From the NCBI GenBank assembly GCA_046330935.1, contig JAXLRU010000003.1, positions 186,001-250,000 of the forward strand: 64,000 bases of DNA, in the 5' to 3' direction. The position numbers and the translations under genes were made by a program. Below are positions 19,134 to 27,778 of the stretch, piece after piece; position 1 is the first letter of the stretch, and every line of letters begins with the position of its first letter. Origin of the DNA: JAXLRU01 sp046330935. Its GTDB lineage: Bacteria > Actinomycetota > Actinomycetes > Actinomycetales > Kineosporiaceae. Under the pieces are notes generated by a model, which worked only from the letters and a program-made list of their open reading frames with translations, was not told where the DNA came from and ran no database searches.

Positions 19134-20216
19134 GTGGCGGTCGAGCGCTCACCCGAGGAGCTGCTTCGCGCCACCCTGGCGGCCGTCGCTCCCGGCACGG
19201 AACTGCGGGACGGGCTCGAACGGATCCTCCGCGGCCGCACCGGCGCCCTGATCGTGCTGGGCTGGGACGCGACCGTCGACTCCCTGTGCACGGGCGGGTT
19301 CGCCCTGGAGGTCGACTTCTCCGCCACGCGGCTGCGCGAGCTCGCGAAGATGGACGGCGCGATCGTCCTCGACGGCGCGGGCGCGCGGATCCTGCGGGCC
19401 GCCGTCCAGCTCGTGCCCGACTCGGCGATCGAGACCAGCGAGTCCGGCACCCGCCACCGCACCGCCGAGCGCGTGGCCAAGCAGACCGGGTTCCCCGTGA
19501 TCTCCGTCAGCCAGTCGATGCACATCGTCGCCCTCTACGTCGCCGGCCGCCGGTACGTGTTGGAGGGCTCCGACGCGATCCTCGCCAAGGCCAACCAGGC
19601 GCTGGCCACCCTGGAGCGGTACAAGGCCCGCCTCGACGAGGTCACCGGCACCCTGTCGGCGCTGGAGATCGAGGACCTCGTGACGGTCCGCGACGTGTCG
19701 ATCGTCGTCCAGCGGCTGGAGATGGTGCGCCGGATCAGCGAGGAGATCGCCCACTACGTGGTCGAGCTCGGCACCGACGGCCGACTCCTGGCGCTGCAGC
19801 TCGACGAGCTGATCGGCGGGGTGGGCATCGACCGCGAGCTCGTCATCCGCGACTACCTCGACGCCACCCGCGGCAACCGCTCGATGATCGAGGTCCTCGA
19901 CGACCTCGCCACCATCGCCTCGACCGAGCTGGTCGACCTCACCCACGTGGCGCGCGTGCTCGGTTTCTCCATCGGCGGCGAGGCGCTCGACGCCGCGGTC
20001 AGCCCGCACGGCTACCGCCTGTTGCACAAGGTCCCGCGGCTGCCGGGGGCCATCATCGAGCGGCTGGTCGAGCACTTCGACGACCTGCAGAAGCTGCTCG
20101 CCGCCAACCTCGACGACCTGATGACGGTCGACGGCGTCGGCGAGCAGCGCGCCCGCGCCGTCCGCGAGGGCCTGTCCCGCCTGGCCGAGTCGAGCATCCT
20201 CGAGCGCTACGTGTGA
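19134..20216 (+). CDS. disA: DNA integrity scanning protein DisA (diadenylate cyclase)
   Basis: DisA makes c-di-AMP from ATP and pauses at branched DNA. The 360-residue form shows the DAC domain with DGAGARILRA (DGA motif) and SGTRHRTAERVAKQTG (RHR motif), a helical spine, and a C-terminal helix-hairpin-helix DNA-binding domain (DLMTVDGVGEQRARAVREGL). Upstream GTG/ATG codons at 19098 and 19101 are in frame, but GTG 19134 has AAGGAGGT directly before it and gives the expected family length. It lies between radA and mutY, a common actinobacterial arrangement linking c-di-AMP to DNA damage. Its product may act on the TrkA protein encoded at 4.2 kb. Confidence 0.95.
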   Translation: MAVERSPEELLRATLAAVAPGTELRDGLERILRGRTGALIVLGWDATVDSLCTGGFALEVDFSATRLRELAKMDGAIVLDGAGARILRAAVQLVPDSAIETSESGTRHRTAERVAKQTGFPVISVSQSMHIVALYVAGRRYVLEGSDAILAKANQALATLERYKARLDEVTGTLSALEIEDLVTVRDVSIVVQRLEMVRRISEEIAHYVVELGTDGRLLALQLDELIGGVGIDRELVIRDYLDATRGNRSMIEVLDDLATIASTELVDLTHVARVLGFSIGGEALDAAVSPHGYRLLHKVPRLPGAIIERLVEHFDDLQKLLAANLDDLMTVDGVGEQRARAVREGLSRLAESSILERYV

Positions 20217-21157
20217 GTCCCCGCACCACAGCGTCGGGGCTCGTGGGCCGGCCGTCCCTCGTCCCGCCGGGGGCGCCCGACGTCCATCGCGCCGTCCTCG
20301 CCTGGTTCGACGTCCACGCCCGCGACCTGCCGTGGCGGCACGAGGACTGCACCCCGTGGGGGTGCTGGTCAGCGAGGTCATGCTCCAGCAGACGCCGGTC
20401 GCGCGCGTGCTGCCCGTGTGGCGGGAGTGGCTGCAGCGCTGGCCCGACCCCGCCGCCCTCGCCGCCGACTCCCGGCGAGGCCGTGCGCGCGTGGGGCCGG
20501 CTGGGGTACCCCCGCCGCGCGCTGCGGCTGCACGCCGCGGCGACCGCCGTGACGCAACGGCACGGCGGGCGGGTGCCCGACGACCACGAGGCGCTGCTGG
20601 CGCTGCCGGGGATCGGCGCCTACACCGCCGCCGCGGTCGCGTCCTTCGCGTTCGGGCGCCGCCACGCCGTCCTCGACACCAACGTGCGGCGGGTCCTCGC
20701 TCGCGTGTTCGAGGGTCACGCGCTGCCTGCGCGCGCGATCACCGCAGCCGAGACCCGGCTGGCCGAGTCGGTCCTCCCCGCGCGACCGGCGGTGGCGGCG
20801 CGCTGGGCGGCGGCCTCGATGGAACTCGGCGCCCTGGTCTGCACCGCCCGGTCCCCCCGCTGCGAGGCGTGCCCGGTGGCGGGCGGCTGCGCCTGGCTCC
20901 TGGCGGGCAGGCCGGAGCCCGGCGAGGAGCGGGCCGCCCGGCCCGCGCAGCGCTGGCACGGCACCGACCGGCAGATGCGCGGGCGGATCCTCGCGATTCT
21001 GCGCGAGCGGGAGGCGCCGATCGACCTCGCCGCCCTCGCCGCGCTCGTCCCCGACGCCTCGGGCCAGCGCGAACGGTGCCTGGACTCCTTGGTCGCGGAC
21101 GGTCTCGTCGAGCCGACCGCCGACGGCGTGCGGTTGCCTGCCGCCGTCGCGCACTGA
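20213..21157 (+). CDS. mutY: A/G-specific adenine glycosylase MutY (two frame breaks)
   Basis: MutY removes adenine mispaired with 8-oxoguanine. Repaired, the protein has about 315 residues, including LPWRHEDCTPWG, the catalytic-site SEVMLQQTPVARV segment, helix-hairpin-helix LPGIGAYTAAAVASFAFG with the downstream Asp (VLDTNVRRV), and the 4Fe-4S ligands in CTARSPRCEACPVAGGC (spacing C-x6-C-x2-C-x5-C). The frame is lost near 20355 (one G missing in a G run) and regained near 20470 (two bases missing in a C run). The C-terminal 8-oxoG-recognition domain is shorter than in E. coli. The GTG start overlaps the disA stop by 4 nt. Confidence 0.88.
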   Translation: MSPRTTASGLVGRPSLVPPGAPDVHRAVLAWFDVHARDLPWRHEDCTPWGCWSARSCSSRRRSRACCPCGGSGCSAGPTPPPSPPTPGEAVRAWGRLGYPRRALRLHAAATAVTQRHGGRVPDDHEALLALPGIGAYTAAAVASFAFGRRHAVLDTNVRRVLARVFEGHALPARAITAAETRLAESVLPARPAVAARWAAASMELGALVCTARSPRCEACPVAGGCAWLLAGRPEPGEERAARPAQRWHGTDRQMRGRILAILREREAPIDLAALAALVPDASGQRERCLDSLVADGLVEPTADGVRLPAAVAH

Positions 21158-21170
21158 TCGTCGGACCCTC

Positions 21171-21200
21171 CTGACCGGGGCGGTACCTGTTCGCTAGGGT
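21171..21200 (+). promoter_or_regulatory. Promoter of the SGNH multidomain gene
   Basis: CTGACC (21171-21176) and TAGGGT (21195-21200) are 18 nt apart, giving a leader of about 45 nt before the ATG at 21253. Confidence 0.5.
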
Positions 21201-21252
21201 GCGGCACGCGCGCCGTCGCGATCGGAATCCGGCGCCCGTCCAGGGGGAATCG

Positions 21253-24200
21253 ATGACCACACCCATGCCCCGTCCTGCCCTGCGCCCGCGCCGCGGGCCT
21301 GCGCGCGGACTCCTCGCCTCCGGCCTGACGGCGGTGACCGCGGCCGCGATGTTGGCGATGGCCGGCCCCACCGTCGCGGCCGACGCCGCAGGCGCCGCCC
21401 CAGCGAACAGCGGTCCGGCGAGCACGCCGTCGTCCGCGACCGGGACCGTCACCGCGCAGGCCGCGCGCGCCGACGCCCGGCGCACCTTCGGTTCCGACGC
21501 CGCCGCCTCCGGCGACCGCGCGTGGACGCTCACGGGGGACGCCGAAGGCCTGCACGTGCTGCTGGCGCGCGCCGACGAGGACTACACGTGGCGGCAGGTC
21601 GCGAGCCTGGCCGACGCCGGCGTCGACACCGACCGGTGGATCGGCCAGGGGTGCCTGACCGGTTCCGGACGCCGCCTCGTCGTCGCCTACGGGCCGCGGG
21701 CGCTGCCGAACTCCGAGCGCCGCTTCGCCCGCGGCGCGCGGATCGCCGTGGTCGACCTCGACTCGGGGCAGACCAGGGTGCTGCCGGTGCGCGGGACCCT
21801 CGCCTACTTCAACCCCGGCTGCGGCGCGGGCGAGACGGTCGCGATCACCCAGGACGCGTTCGTCGACCTCGGGCGCACCCGGGTCGTCACGGTCGATGCG
21901 GCCACGGGCGCGGTCACGCGGACGCTCGAGCTCGAGGGTCAGGTCAGCTCCGCGATCCCCGATGGCGCGGGCGTCGTGGCCGCGCGCGGGACGCAGGTGC
22001 TGCGTTTCGACGCCGCGGGCCGGGCCGTCGAGGTCGCCCGCACCAAGGGTGTCGCCACGCGGCTGACCAGCGCCCGCGACGGCCTGTACTTCGTCGACGC
22101 CGCCGGCGCGGGGACGGCCGCCTCCGGCGTGACCAACGTGGTCCGGCGCGTGGCCGACGGCACCGACACGGCGCTGGCCACCGGCGCCAACGGCCGCCTC
22201 GACCTCAAGCGCGTCCCCGACGGCCGGGTGGCCCTGCTCGGTGAGGGCGTCTCGGCGAAGGCCACGCTGCCGGCCGCCGTCGTGCGCTGGGCCGTGCCCG
22301 CGGGCAGCACCGTCTCGAGCACCGCCCGCACCGCGGTGACCTCCACGCTGCGCGCGGCGGACGCGCTGGCCTCCGCCGAGGTCCGAGAGCTCGACGAGCA
22401 GTCGGGGCGTGACGCCGCCGAGCCCCTCGCGCGCGCCGGCGCGCCCGCCGCGGGCAAGGACGACGTGACGATCACCCTCGCCGTGCGGTCCACCGCCGCC
22501 CGGGTGCAGGAGACGCTGGACGCCGACGCCCTGGGTGCCGCGACGACGACGGACGCCACGGGCGGCGCCACCGGCAGCCCTGCGGCCGCCCCCGGGCGCG
22601 TGTCCCCCGCCGCCACCCGGCCCGCCGGGTCGGCGTCGAACCCCGTGGACGCCGACCGCACCTGCGCCGTCGCCCGCAACGCCGCCTCGGGGCAGGTCTA
22701 CCAGCCCACCCCCCGGCAGGTGGAGTGGGCGGCCGACCTCGCGACGGTCGGCGCCCTCACCCTGACCCGGCCGACGGACTGGAAGCAGACGGGTCTGTCG
22801 GCGTGGAGCCCGCAGGGGAAGTTCCCCGGCGCGCCCTCACCGGTGGCGGTCAGGTGCCCGCGGCCGTGTTCAAGGGGCTGCTCGCCCAGGAGTCCAACAT
22901 GTGGCAGGCCTCCGGCCACGTGCTGGCCGGGGAGTCGGGCAACCCGCTCGTGGGCGACTTCTACGGCGCCGACCTCGGCGCCGACCCCTGGGTCGTCTCG
23001 TGGGACTCCGACTGCGGCTACGGCGTCGGGCAGATCACCGACGGGATGCGCCTGCCGGCGTTCACCACCGGGACGCAGGTGCCGGCCCTGCCCGCGGACA
23101 AGCAGAAGGCCGTCGCCTACGACTACGCGACGAACATCGCGGCGTCGCTGCAGATCCTGTCGGACAAATGGAACCAGGTCGCCGACGCGGGTCTGTCGGT
23201 GAACGACGGCAACCCCGCCTACGTCGAGAACTGGTTCTACGCGCTGTGGGCGTACAACACCGGGTTCCACGCCAAGGGCTCGGACCCCTCGGGCGCCTGG
23301 GGGCTGGGGTGGACGAACAACCCCGCCTGCTCGCTGTGGGACCCGCTGCGCACGACCTTCCTCGACCCGGTGCAGTACGGCGGCTCGGGCCCCTCGGACG
23401 CCGCCCACCCGCAGGACTGGCCCTACCAGGAGAAGGTCCTCGGCTTCGCGGCGCAGTCCATCTCCAAGCCCGCCTTCACCTGGCGTCAGCCCGACGGGTC
23501 GACGAAGACGACCTCGGCGGGTGCCGGCTTCCGGATCGCGACGTGGAACGGCGGCGACAGCCTCGGCCCGGTCAACCGGACCAACTCCAAGCCCCGCGCT
23601 ACCTGTTCTGCACCGCCGAGAACTTCTGCCAGCCGAACGGCGAGACGCCCTCGAAGGGCCTGTGCTACCACACCGACGCCACCGGGGTGACCGACTTCAA
23701 GTGCTGGTTCCACGCCTCGGTGACGTGGAAGAAGGACTGCCTCGCCTCGTGCGGCCAGGGCCCGACCCGCTTCGACCCGCCGTATGCGGAGCCCGGTGAC
23801 GGCGTCGTCCCGATGAACTGCACGCTCGCGGGGCTGCCCAGTGGCGCCCGCGTCGTCGACGACGTGCCCACTACCTACCGGGCCTACGACCCGACCTGCG
23901 GCCACCCGTGGACGAACGCAGGGACCTTCGCGCTGAAGTTCCCCAAGTCGTCGGCGGGCACGTTCCCGTCGAAGATCGACTTCCACCAGATCGGCAGCGG
24001 CTTCGGTGGGCACTTCTGGTTCGCCCACAGCCGCGACGCCGGGCACCTGCAGGGCGGGCTGCTGAAGGTGACGGGCACCTGGACGTTCACCTCGGCGATC
24101 AACGGCTGGGGCCGCGTCCTCGTGCACGTGCCCGACCACGGGGCCGACAGCCAGCAGGCGATGTACACGATCGCGCTCGGCAACGGTCAGACCCGCAAGC

Positions 24201-25327
24201 GCATGGTCAACCAGCGCACGCAGGCCAACACCTGGGTGGACCTGGGCACGATGCCGTTCGCTGGCAAGCCCAAGATCACCCTGAGCAACTCGGTCGTCGC
24301 GACCCGCGGCGCGGAGGGCAAGGGCGGGGTCGACGTCGCCTGGGACGCCGCGGCGATCGTGCCGCTGCCGGCCGCGCCAAAGGAGGTGATCGCCGTCCTG
24401 GGCGACTCCTACACCTCCGGGGAGGGCGCGGGCTCGTACGCGAAGGCGACCAACGTGGACGGCGGGACCGACAAGGACGGCAACACCGGCACCCGCAACG
24501 CCTGCCACCGCTCGGCCGAGGCGTGGTCGCGCAAGGCCACGCTGGCGGGCTCGAGCACCGCGCTGGGGGCACGCGCCGACGCCCTCGACCCGGCCGTCGA
24601 CTTCCACATGATCGCCTGCTCGGGGGCGGTGACGTCGAACCTCCTGCCCACGGGCAGCTCCACCAGCTGGATGGGCCAGTACGGCGAGCTCCCCCAGCTC
24701 GACCAGGGGTACGTCAGCCCCGACACGACGATCGTCGCGCTGTCGATCGGCGGCAACGACGCCCGCTTCGGCGACGTCATCGGGGTCTGCGACAACCCCG
24801 TGCACAACCCGTTGACGGACTGCATGGACGCGACGATCGAGGGCGAGTCCTCACCGCTGCGGACCTCCGAGCCCGCCCTGATCTCGGGCAAGGTGCGCAA
24901 GTCGATCGCGACGGTGATCGCGAAGATCCACGCGATGGCGCCGAAGGCGACGATCGTGCTCATGGGCTACCCGGTACTGTTCGACGGCGCCCACGGCATC
25001 TGCACGATCGACGTCAACGCCGCCGAGATCGACTGGATCAACACGACGACCAGCTTCATGGACGACACGATGAAGCGGGTCGTCGACGACGCGAAGGCCA
25101 AGGGGATCCCCGCCGTCTTCGGTGACCCGCGCCCGGCGTTCCACGACATGGGCATCTGCGGCAGCCCCGAGACGATCAACAAGGAGGTCCTCACGCGCAC
25201 CGACGGTGACGTGACCTTCTCCCTCGGCTCGGGCGCGGTCAGCCAGGAGTCGTTCCACCCGAACGAGGACGGCACGACCAACTACGCCACCGCGTTCACC
25301 GCGGCCCTGAGGAGTGCCGGCAAGTGA
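21253..25327 (+). CDS. Large secreted multidomain protein: propeller-like, lysozyme-like, golvesin-like and SGNH hydrolase domains (two frame breaks)
   Basis: When repaired this is a single protein of 1,358 residues. After a signal peptide come a region with beta-propeller character (about residues 80-400), a lytic-transglycosylase-like domain (FKGLLAQESNMWQASGHVL...CGYGVGQITDGM, with Glu in QESN), a golvesin-like domain (GSGFGGHFWFAH...WGRVLVHVPDHG), and a C-terminal SGNH esterase. The SGNH blocks are GDSYTSGEG, ACSGAVTSN, SIGGNDARF and SFHPNEDG, supplying Ser, Gly, Asn and His. Frame breaks lie near 22845 and 23597, each repaired by one C in a C run. A cell-wall-acting enzyme is inferred. 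The ATG at 21253 follows GGGGGAA. Confidence 0.85.
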
Positions 25328-25838
25328 GTCGACGCGCGAGCGGGCACCGCCCCGGACCGGCCGCGCCGGCCCCGGGGCGGTGCTCGCCGTGTTCGCCGCG
25401 CTCGCCGCGCCCGGCCTCGCGGGCTGCGACTCGGGCTCCGACGGCGCCGCGCTGGACGCCGCCGCGGCGAAGGAGATGGCCGGCTTCACCGGCGAGCTCG
25501 ACCGGGTGGCGGGCTCCGCCGCCGACGCCGCCTCGGCGCTCGCGCAGGCGCGGACGGAGCTGACGGCGGGCGGGTACGTGACCGCCGACGTCAAGGTCCT
25601 CGACTCGAGCACCGACGCCGGCCGGCTGCGGCTCGACGTCTCCGCCCTGCACCGCTTCCAGGAGGCGAAGGGCGTCAGCGTGCGGGTCACGTACGTGCTC
25701 GTCTGCGGGCGGTACGAGGCCGTCGCCGGCAACGCCTCGTCGGGGTCGTGGACCCCCACCGCCTGCCCCTCCGCCGAGCAGGACAGGGCCAGGCAGACCC
25801 CCGAGGCGGGGGCCGTGGTGCGGATCGTCAGTCCCTGA
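25314..25838 (+). CDS. Small putative lipoprotein
   Basis: The 174-residue frame contains AVLAVFAALAAPGLAGCDSGSDG, a hydrophobic segment ending in an LAGC lipobox, so membrane lipidation at that Cys is expected. The mature part is Ala/Asp-rich with two later Cys (VLVCGRYEAV, PTACPSAE). No family is recognised. Its GTG at 25314 overlaps the SGNH gene by 14 nt. A GTG at 25324 that overlaps the SGNH stop in the usual 4-nt manner is in another frame, so a lost base near 25360 could also explain the N-terminus. It converges on the XRE gene with an 11-nt overlap. Confidence 0.65.
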   Translation: MPASESTRERAPPRTGRAGPGAVLAVFAALAAPGLAGCDSGSDGAALDAAAAKEMAGFTGELDRVAGSAADAASALAQARTELTAGGYVTADVKVLDSSTDAGRLRLDVSALHRFQEAKGVSVRVTYVLVCGRYEAVAGNASSGSWTPTACPSAEQDRARQTPEAGAVVRIVSP

Positions 25839-26076
25839 CCCGGCCGGCGGCCTCGCGCGGCGCCACCTGGAGCAGGTCGGCCGGCTGGCACTCGAGGGCG
25901 TCGCACAGCGCCGTCAGGGTGGAGAACCGCACCGCCTTGGCCCGCCCGTTCTTGAGGATCGAGAGGTTGGCGAGGGTGAGGCCGACGCGCTCAGCCAGCT
26001 CCGTCAGCGTCATCCCGCGCGCGGCGAGCAGGTGGTCGAGGTGGACGACGACGCGGTGCTCCTCCTCCGGCGGCAT
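25828..26076 (-). CDS. YozG-like XRE/Cro-CI helix-turn-helix regulator
   Basis: The 82-residue protein is essentially one Cro/CI-type helix-turn-helix: LDHLLAARGMTLTELAERVGLTLANLSILKNGRAKAVRFSTLTALCDALECQPADLL. This is the compact YozG-like type that is regularly encoded next to DUF2975 membrane proteins. Its ATG shares one nucleotide with the stop of the DUF2975 gene (TGATG), so the two are translationally coupled. It probably binds the tandem ATCGA repeats upstream of the operon; that is inference. Confidence 0.88.
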   Translation of the reverse strand: MPPEEEHRVVVHLDHLLAARGMTLTELAERVGLTLANLSILKNGRAKAVRFSTLTALCDALECQPADLLQVAPREAAGRVRD

Positions 26077-26675
26077 CAGATCACCTCGGCGAGCTCGTCC
26101 CTCAGGCGCCGGCCGCGCCGCAGGATCTCGCCGACCGCGAGGAACCCGACGCCCGCGAGCACCCAGACGGGGTTGACCGAGAAGCTGAAGGCCAGCGCCT
26201 CCGTCTCGACGGTGCGGGCCAGGGCCAGCGATGCCAGCGGGGCGGCTACGGCGGCCGCACACCCTCCCCCCAGCAGCACGAAGGCGGAGACGCGGACGCC
26301 CCGCACGACCTCGGCGGCGAACGGGTCGCGCCGACGGGCGACCCACAGGGCCCGCCACAGCAGGACGGCCACGGCGAGCAGGACGAGCCGGGCGGGAAGC
26401 CAGCCGAGCAGGCCCCACAGCCGCTGCGCGGCCGACGGGTCGGTGATGGCGAGGTCGATCGACCCCCAGCTCGCGGGGTGCGTGCCGGGCGGCAGCGCGA
26501 GGTCGGAGACCTCCAGGGCGTCGAGCTGCACCTCCACGGGAGTGTCGCCGGTGAGTGAGCGGGCGCCGTCCACGAGGATCGCCGCGACGAGGAAGGCCGC
26601 CGCCGCGCCGACGGCGACCTGCATCTCGCCCAGCCAGTCGGGGTGGCGCAGTTGGTCGGTGATGCTCCGGGCCAT
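26076..26675 (-). CDS. DUF2975-family membrane protein
   Basis: The 199-residue protein has four predicted transmembrane segments (AVGAAAAFLVAAILVDGA; LPARLVLLAVAVLLWRALW; VSAFVLLGGGCAAAVAAPLASLALA; NPVWVLAGVGFLAVGEIL) and the GxxLRDELAEVI-type basic/acidic tail of the family. Function is unknown. AAGGAG sits 8-9 nt before the ATG at 26675. Two palindromic repeats overlap the leader, so expression is likely repressed by the co-encoded XRE regulator. The pairing with a YozG-like regulator is well conserved in Gram-positive bacteria. Confidence 0.85.
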   Translation of the reverse strand: MARSITDQLRHPDWLGEMQVAVGAAAAFLVAAILVDGARSLTGDTPVEVQLDALEVSDLALPPGTHPASWGSIDLAITDPSAAQRLWGLLGWLPARLVLLAVAVLLWRALWVARRRDPFAAEVVRGVRVSAFVLLGGGCAAAVAAPLASLALARTVETEALAFSFSVNPVWVLAGVGFLAVGEILRRGRRLRDELAEVI

Positions 26676-26687
26676 GGCCGTGCTCCT

Positions 26688-26716
26688 TATCGATTGTCGA
26701 TGTATCGATTGTCGAT
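26688..26716. promoter_or_regulatory. Tandem palindromic operators of the DUF2975-XRE operon
   Basis: TATCGATTGTCGAT occurs twice (26688-26701 and 26703-26716), one nucleotide apart. Each copy contains the inverted repeat ATCGA-N3-TCGAT. The pair is AT-rich against the surrounding GC background and abuts the ribosome site of the DUF2975 gene on the minus strand. One helical turn and a half between centres (15 bp) suits two dimers bound side by side. Confidence 0.75.
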
Positions 26717-26810
26717 AAGTACGGCCCTGGCGTCAAGGGGGAACCGGCGGGGGCGCGCCCGCGTCCGTGCTGCGCACCCCCACCGCCTTCTCGACCTCCG
26801 GGAGCCCGCC

Positions 26811-27002
26811 GTGCCCTCCGCCCCCGTCCAGCGCCCCGACCTCGCCTGCCCCCTGTGCCGCAACACCTCCTTCCATCAGGAGGAGTCACGGCAGGAGTCC
26901 AAGTGGGGCTTCACCAACCACCGGATGACGCTGCTCATCTGCACGCAGTGCAGCTACGTCCTGCACTTCTGGGGCGGGCGCTCGTACTTCGACATCGACT
27001 GA
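26811..27002 (+). CDS. Small zinc-ribbon protein
   Basis: The 63-residue protein has two CxxC knuckles, DLACPLCRNTSF and LLICTQCSYVLHFW, about 30 residues apart, with a conserved-looking SKWGFTNHRMTLL stretch between. This matches a family of tiny nucleic-acid-binding-type zinc ribbons common in actinobacteria; function is not established. GTG 26811 follows GGGAG and gives the expected start. Its 3' part overlaps the annotated end of the GNAT gene on the opposite strand by 68 nt. Confidence 0.75.
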   Translation: MPSAPVQRPDLACPLCRNTSFHQEESRQESKWGFTNHRMTLLICTQCSYVLHFWGGRSYFDID

Positions 27003-27582
27003 GCGCGGCGCGTCGGCCGCGCCCGGAGTCGGCGGGCTCGCCGAGGTCGAGCAGCATGCGCGTGTTGCCCAGCGTGTTGGGCTTCACCCGGGCGAGGTCG
27101 AGGAACTCCGCGACCCCCTCGTCGCGCGACTGCAGCAGCTCGGCGAGGGCCTCGGGCTCGACGGGCGTGCCCTCGATCGGCACGAACCCGTAGGAGCCGA
27201 AGAACCGGGTCTCGAACGTCAGGCAGAACAGTCGCCGGACGCCGAGGGCACGCGACTGCGCGATCAGCGACTCCAGCAGCGCCTTCCCGACGCCCTTGCC
27301 CCGCCACGCCGGGTCGACGGCGAGGGTGCGCACCTCGGCGAGGTCGTGCCACATGACGTGCAGCGCGCCGCAGCCGATGAGCACGCCCGCGGCGTCCTCG
27401 GCCACCCGGAACTCCTGGATGTCCTCGTAGAGGGTGACGCGCTCCTTGGCCAGCAGGATCCGCTGCCCGGCGTAGGCGTTGACCAGTGCCTGCATGCCGG
27501 GGACGTCGTGGGTGCGGGCCCGGCGCAGGGCGAACGGGGGCTGCGGAGGCTGCGCGACGGGCGGGGCGGACGCGTCACTCAC
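26935..27582 (-). CDS. GNAT-family amino-acid N-acetyltransferase (ArgA-like)
   Basis: The core (about residues 15-180) is a GNAT domain: RRARTHDVPGMQALVNAYAGQ, VRTLAVDPAWRGKGVGKALLESLI with the acetyl-CoA loop RGKGVG, and RRLFCLTFETRFFGSYGFVPIE. The sequence resembles short actinobacterial N-acetylglutamate synthases, which normally end near KPNTLGNTRMLL, as seen here. A further 35 or so basic residues follow and overlap the zinc-ribbon gene, so the true stop may be hidden by a lost base. The GTG start at 27582 has no strong ribosome site. It is divergent from terC. Confidence 0.8.
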   Translation of the reverse strand: MSDASAPPVAQPPQPPFALRRARTHDVPGMQALVNAYAGQRILLAKERVTLYEDIQEFRVAEDAAGVLIGCGALHVMWHDLAEVRTLAVDPAWRGKGVGKALLESLIAQSRALGVRRLFCLTFETRFFGSYGFVPIEGTPVEPEALAELLQSRDEGVAEFLDLARVKPNTLGNTRMLLDLGEPADSGRGRRAALSRCRSTSARPRSAGRSCTACR

Positions 27583-27614
27583 GGCGGCGATCCTGCCAGA
27601 CCCTCCTCCACCTC

Positions 27615-27643
27615 TTGACATACGAACTGGAGTTCGTGAATCT
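27615..27643 (+). promoter_or_regulatory. Promoter with LexA-like palindrome ahead of the terC riboswitch
   Basis: TTGACA (27615-27620) and GAATCT (27638-27643) are 17 nt apart. Between them lies the 16-bp palindrome ACGAACTGGAGTTCGT (27622-27637), whose core CGAAC-N4-GTTCG matches the actinobacterial LexA (SOS box) consensus TCGAAC-N4-GTTCGA at ten of twelve positions. Binding there would block RNA polymerase. Another palindrome-binding repressor is also possible. Confidence 0.6.
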
Positions 27644-27650
27644 AGAGGGG

Positions 27651-27773
27651 CAGGAGGGGAGTACCCCGATACCCGCACCTCGTCAGTACGAAGCCCCCGC
27701 GGCTTCCGGGGTGCGGGCGGGCCACACCGGCCCGAGGGGAGACCTCCGAACCCGTTCACCACGGTTTCGGAGG
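27651..27773 (+). promoter_or_regulatory. yybP-ykoY (manganese) riboswitch with translational expression platform
   Basis: The leader of terC carries the family's 5' signature GGGGAGTA (27656-27663), an internal CGTCAGTAC segment resembling the conserved L3 loop, and the 3' signature GAGACCTC (27739-27746). The next 31 nt form a hairpin whose stem CCTCCGAA (27743-27750) pairs perfectly with TTCGGAGG (27766-27773). The right arm contains the terC ribosome site GGAGG, 5 nt before the ATG, and the left arm overlaps the aptamer end. Manganese binding should free the ribosome site. This is an assignment by motif and context. Confidence 0.8.
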
Positions 27774-27778
27774 CTCGT

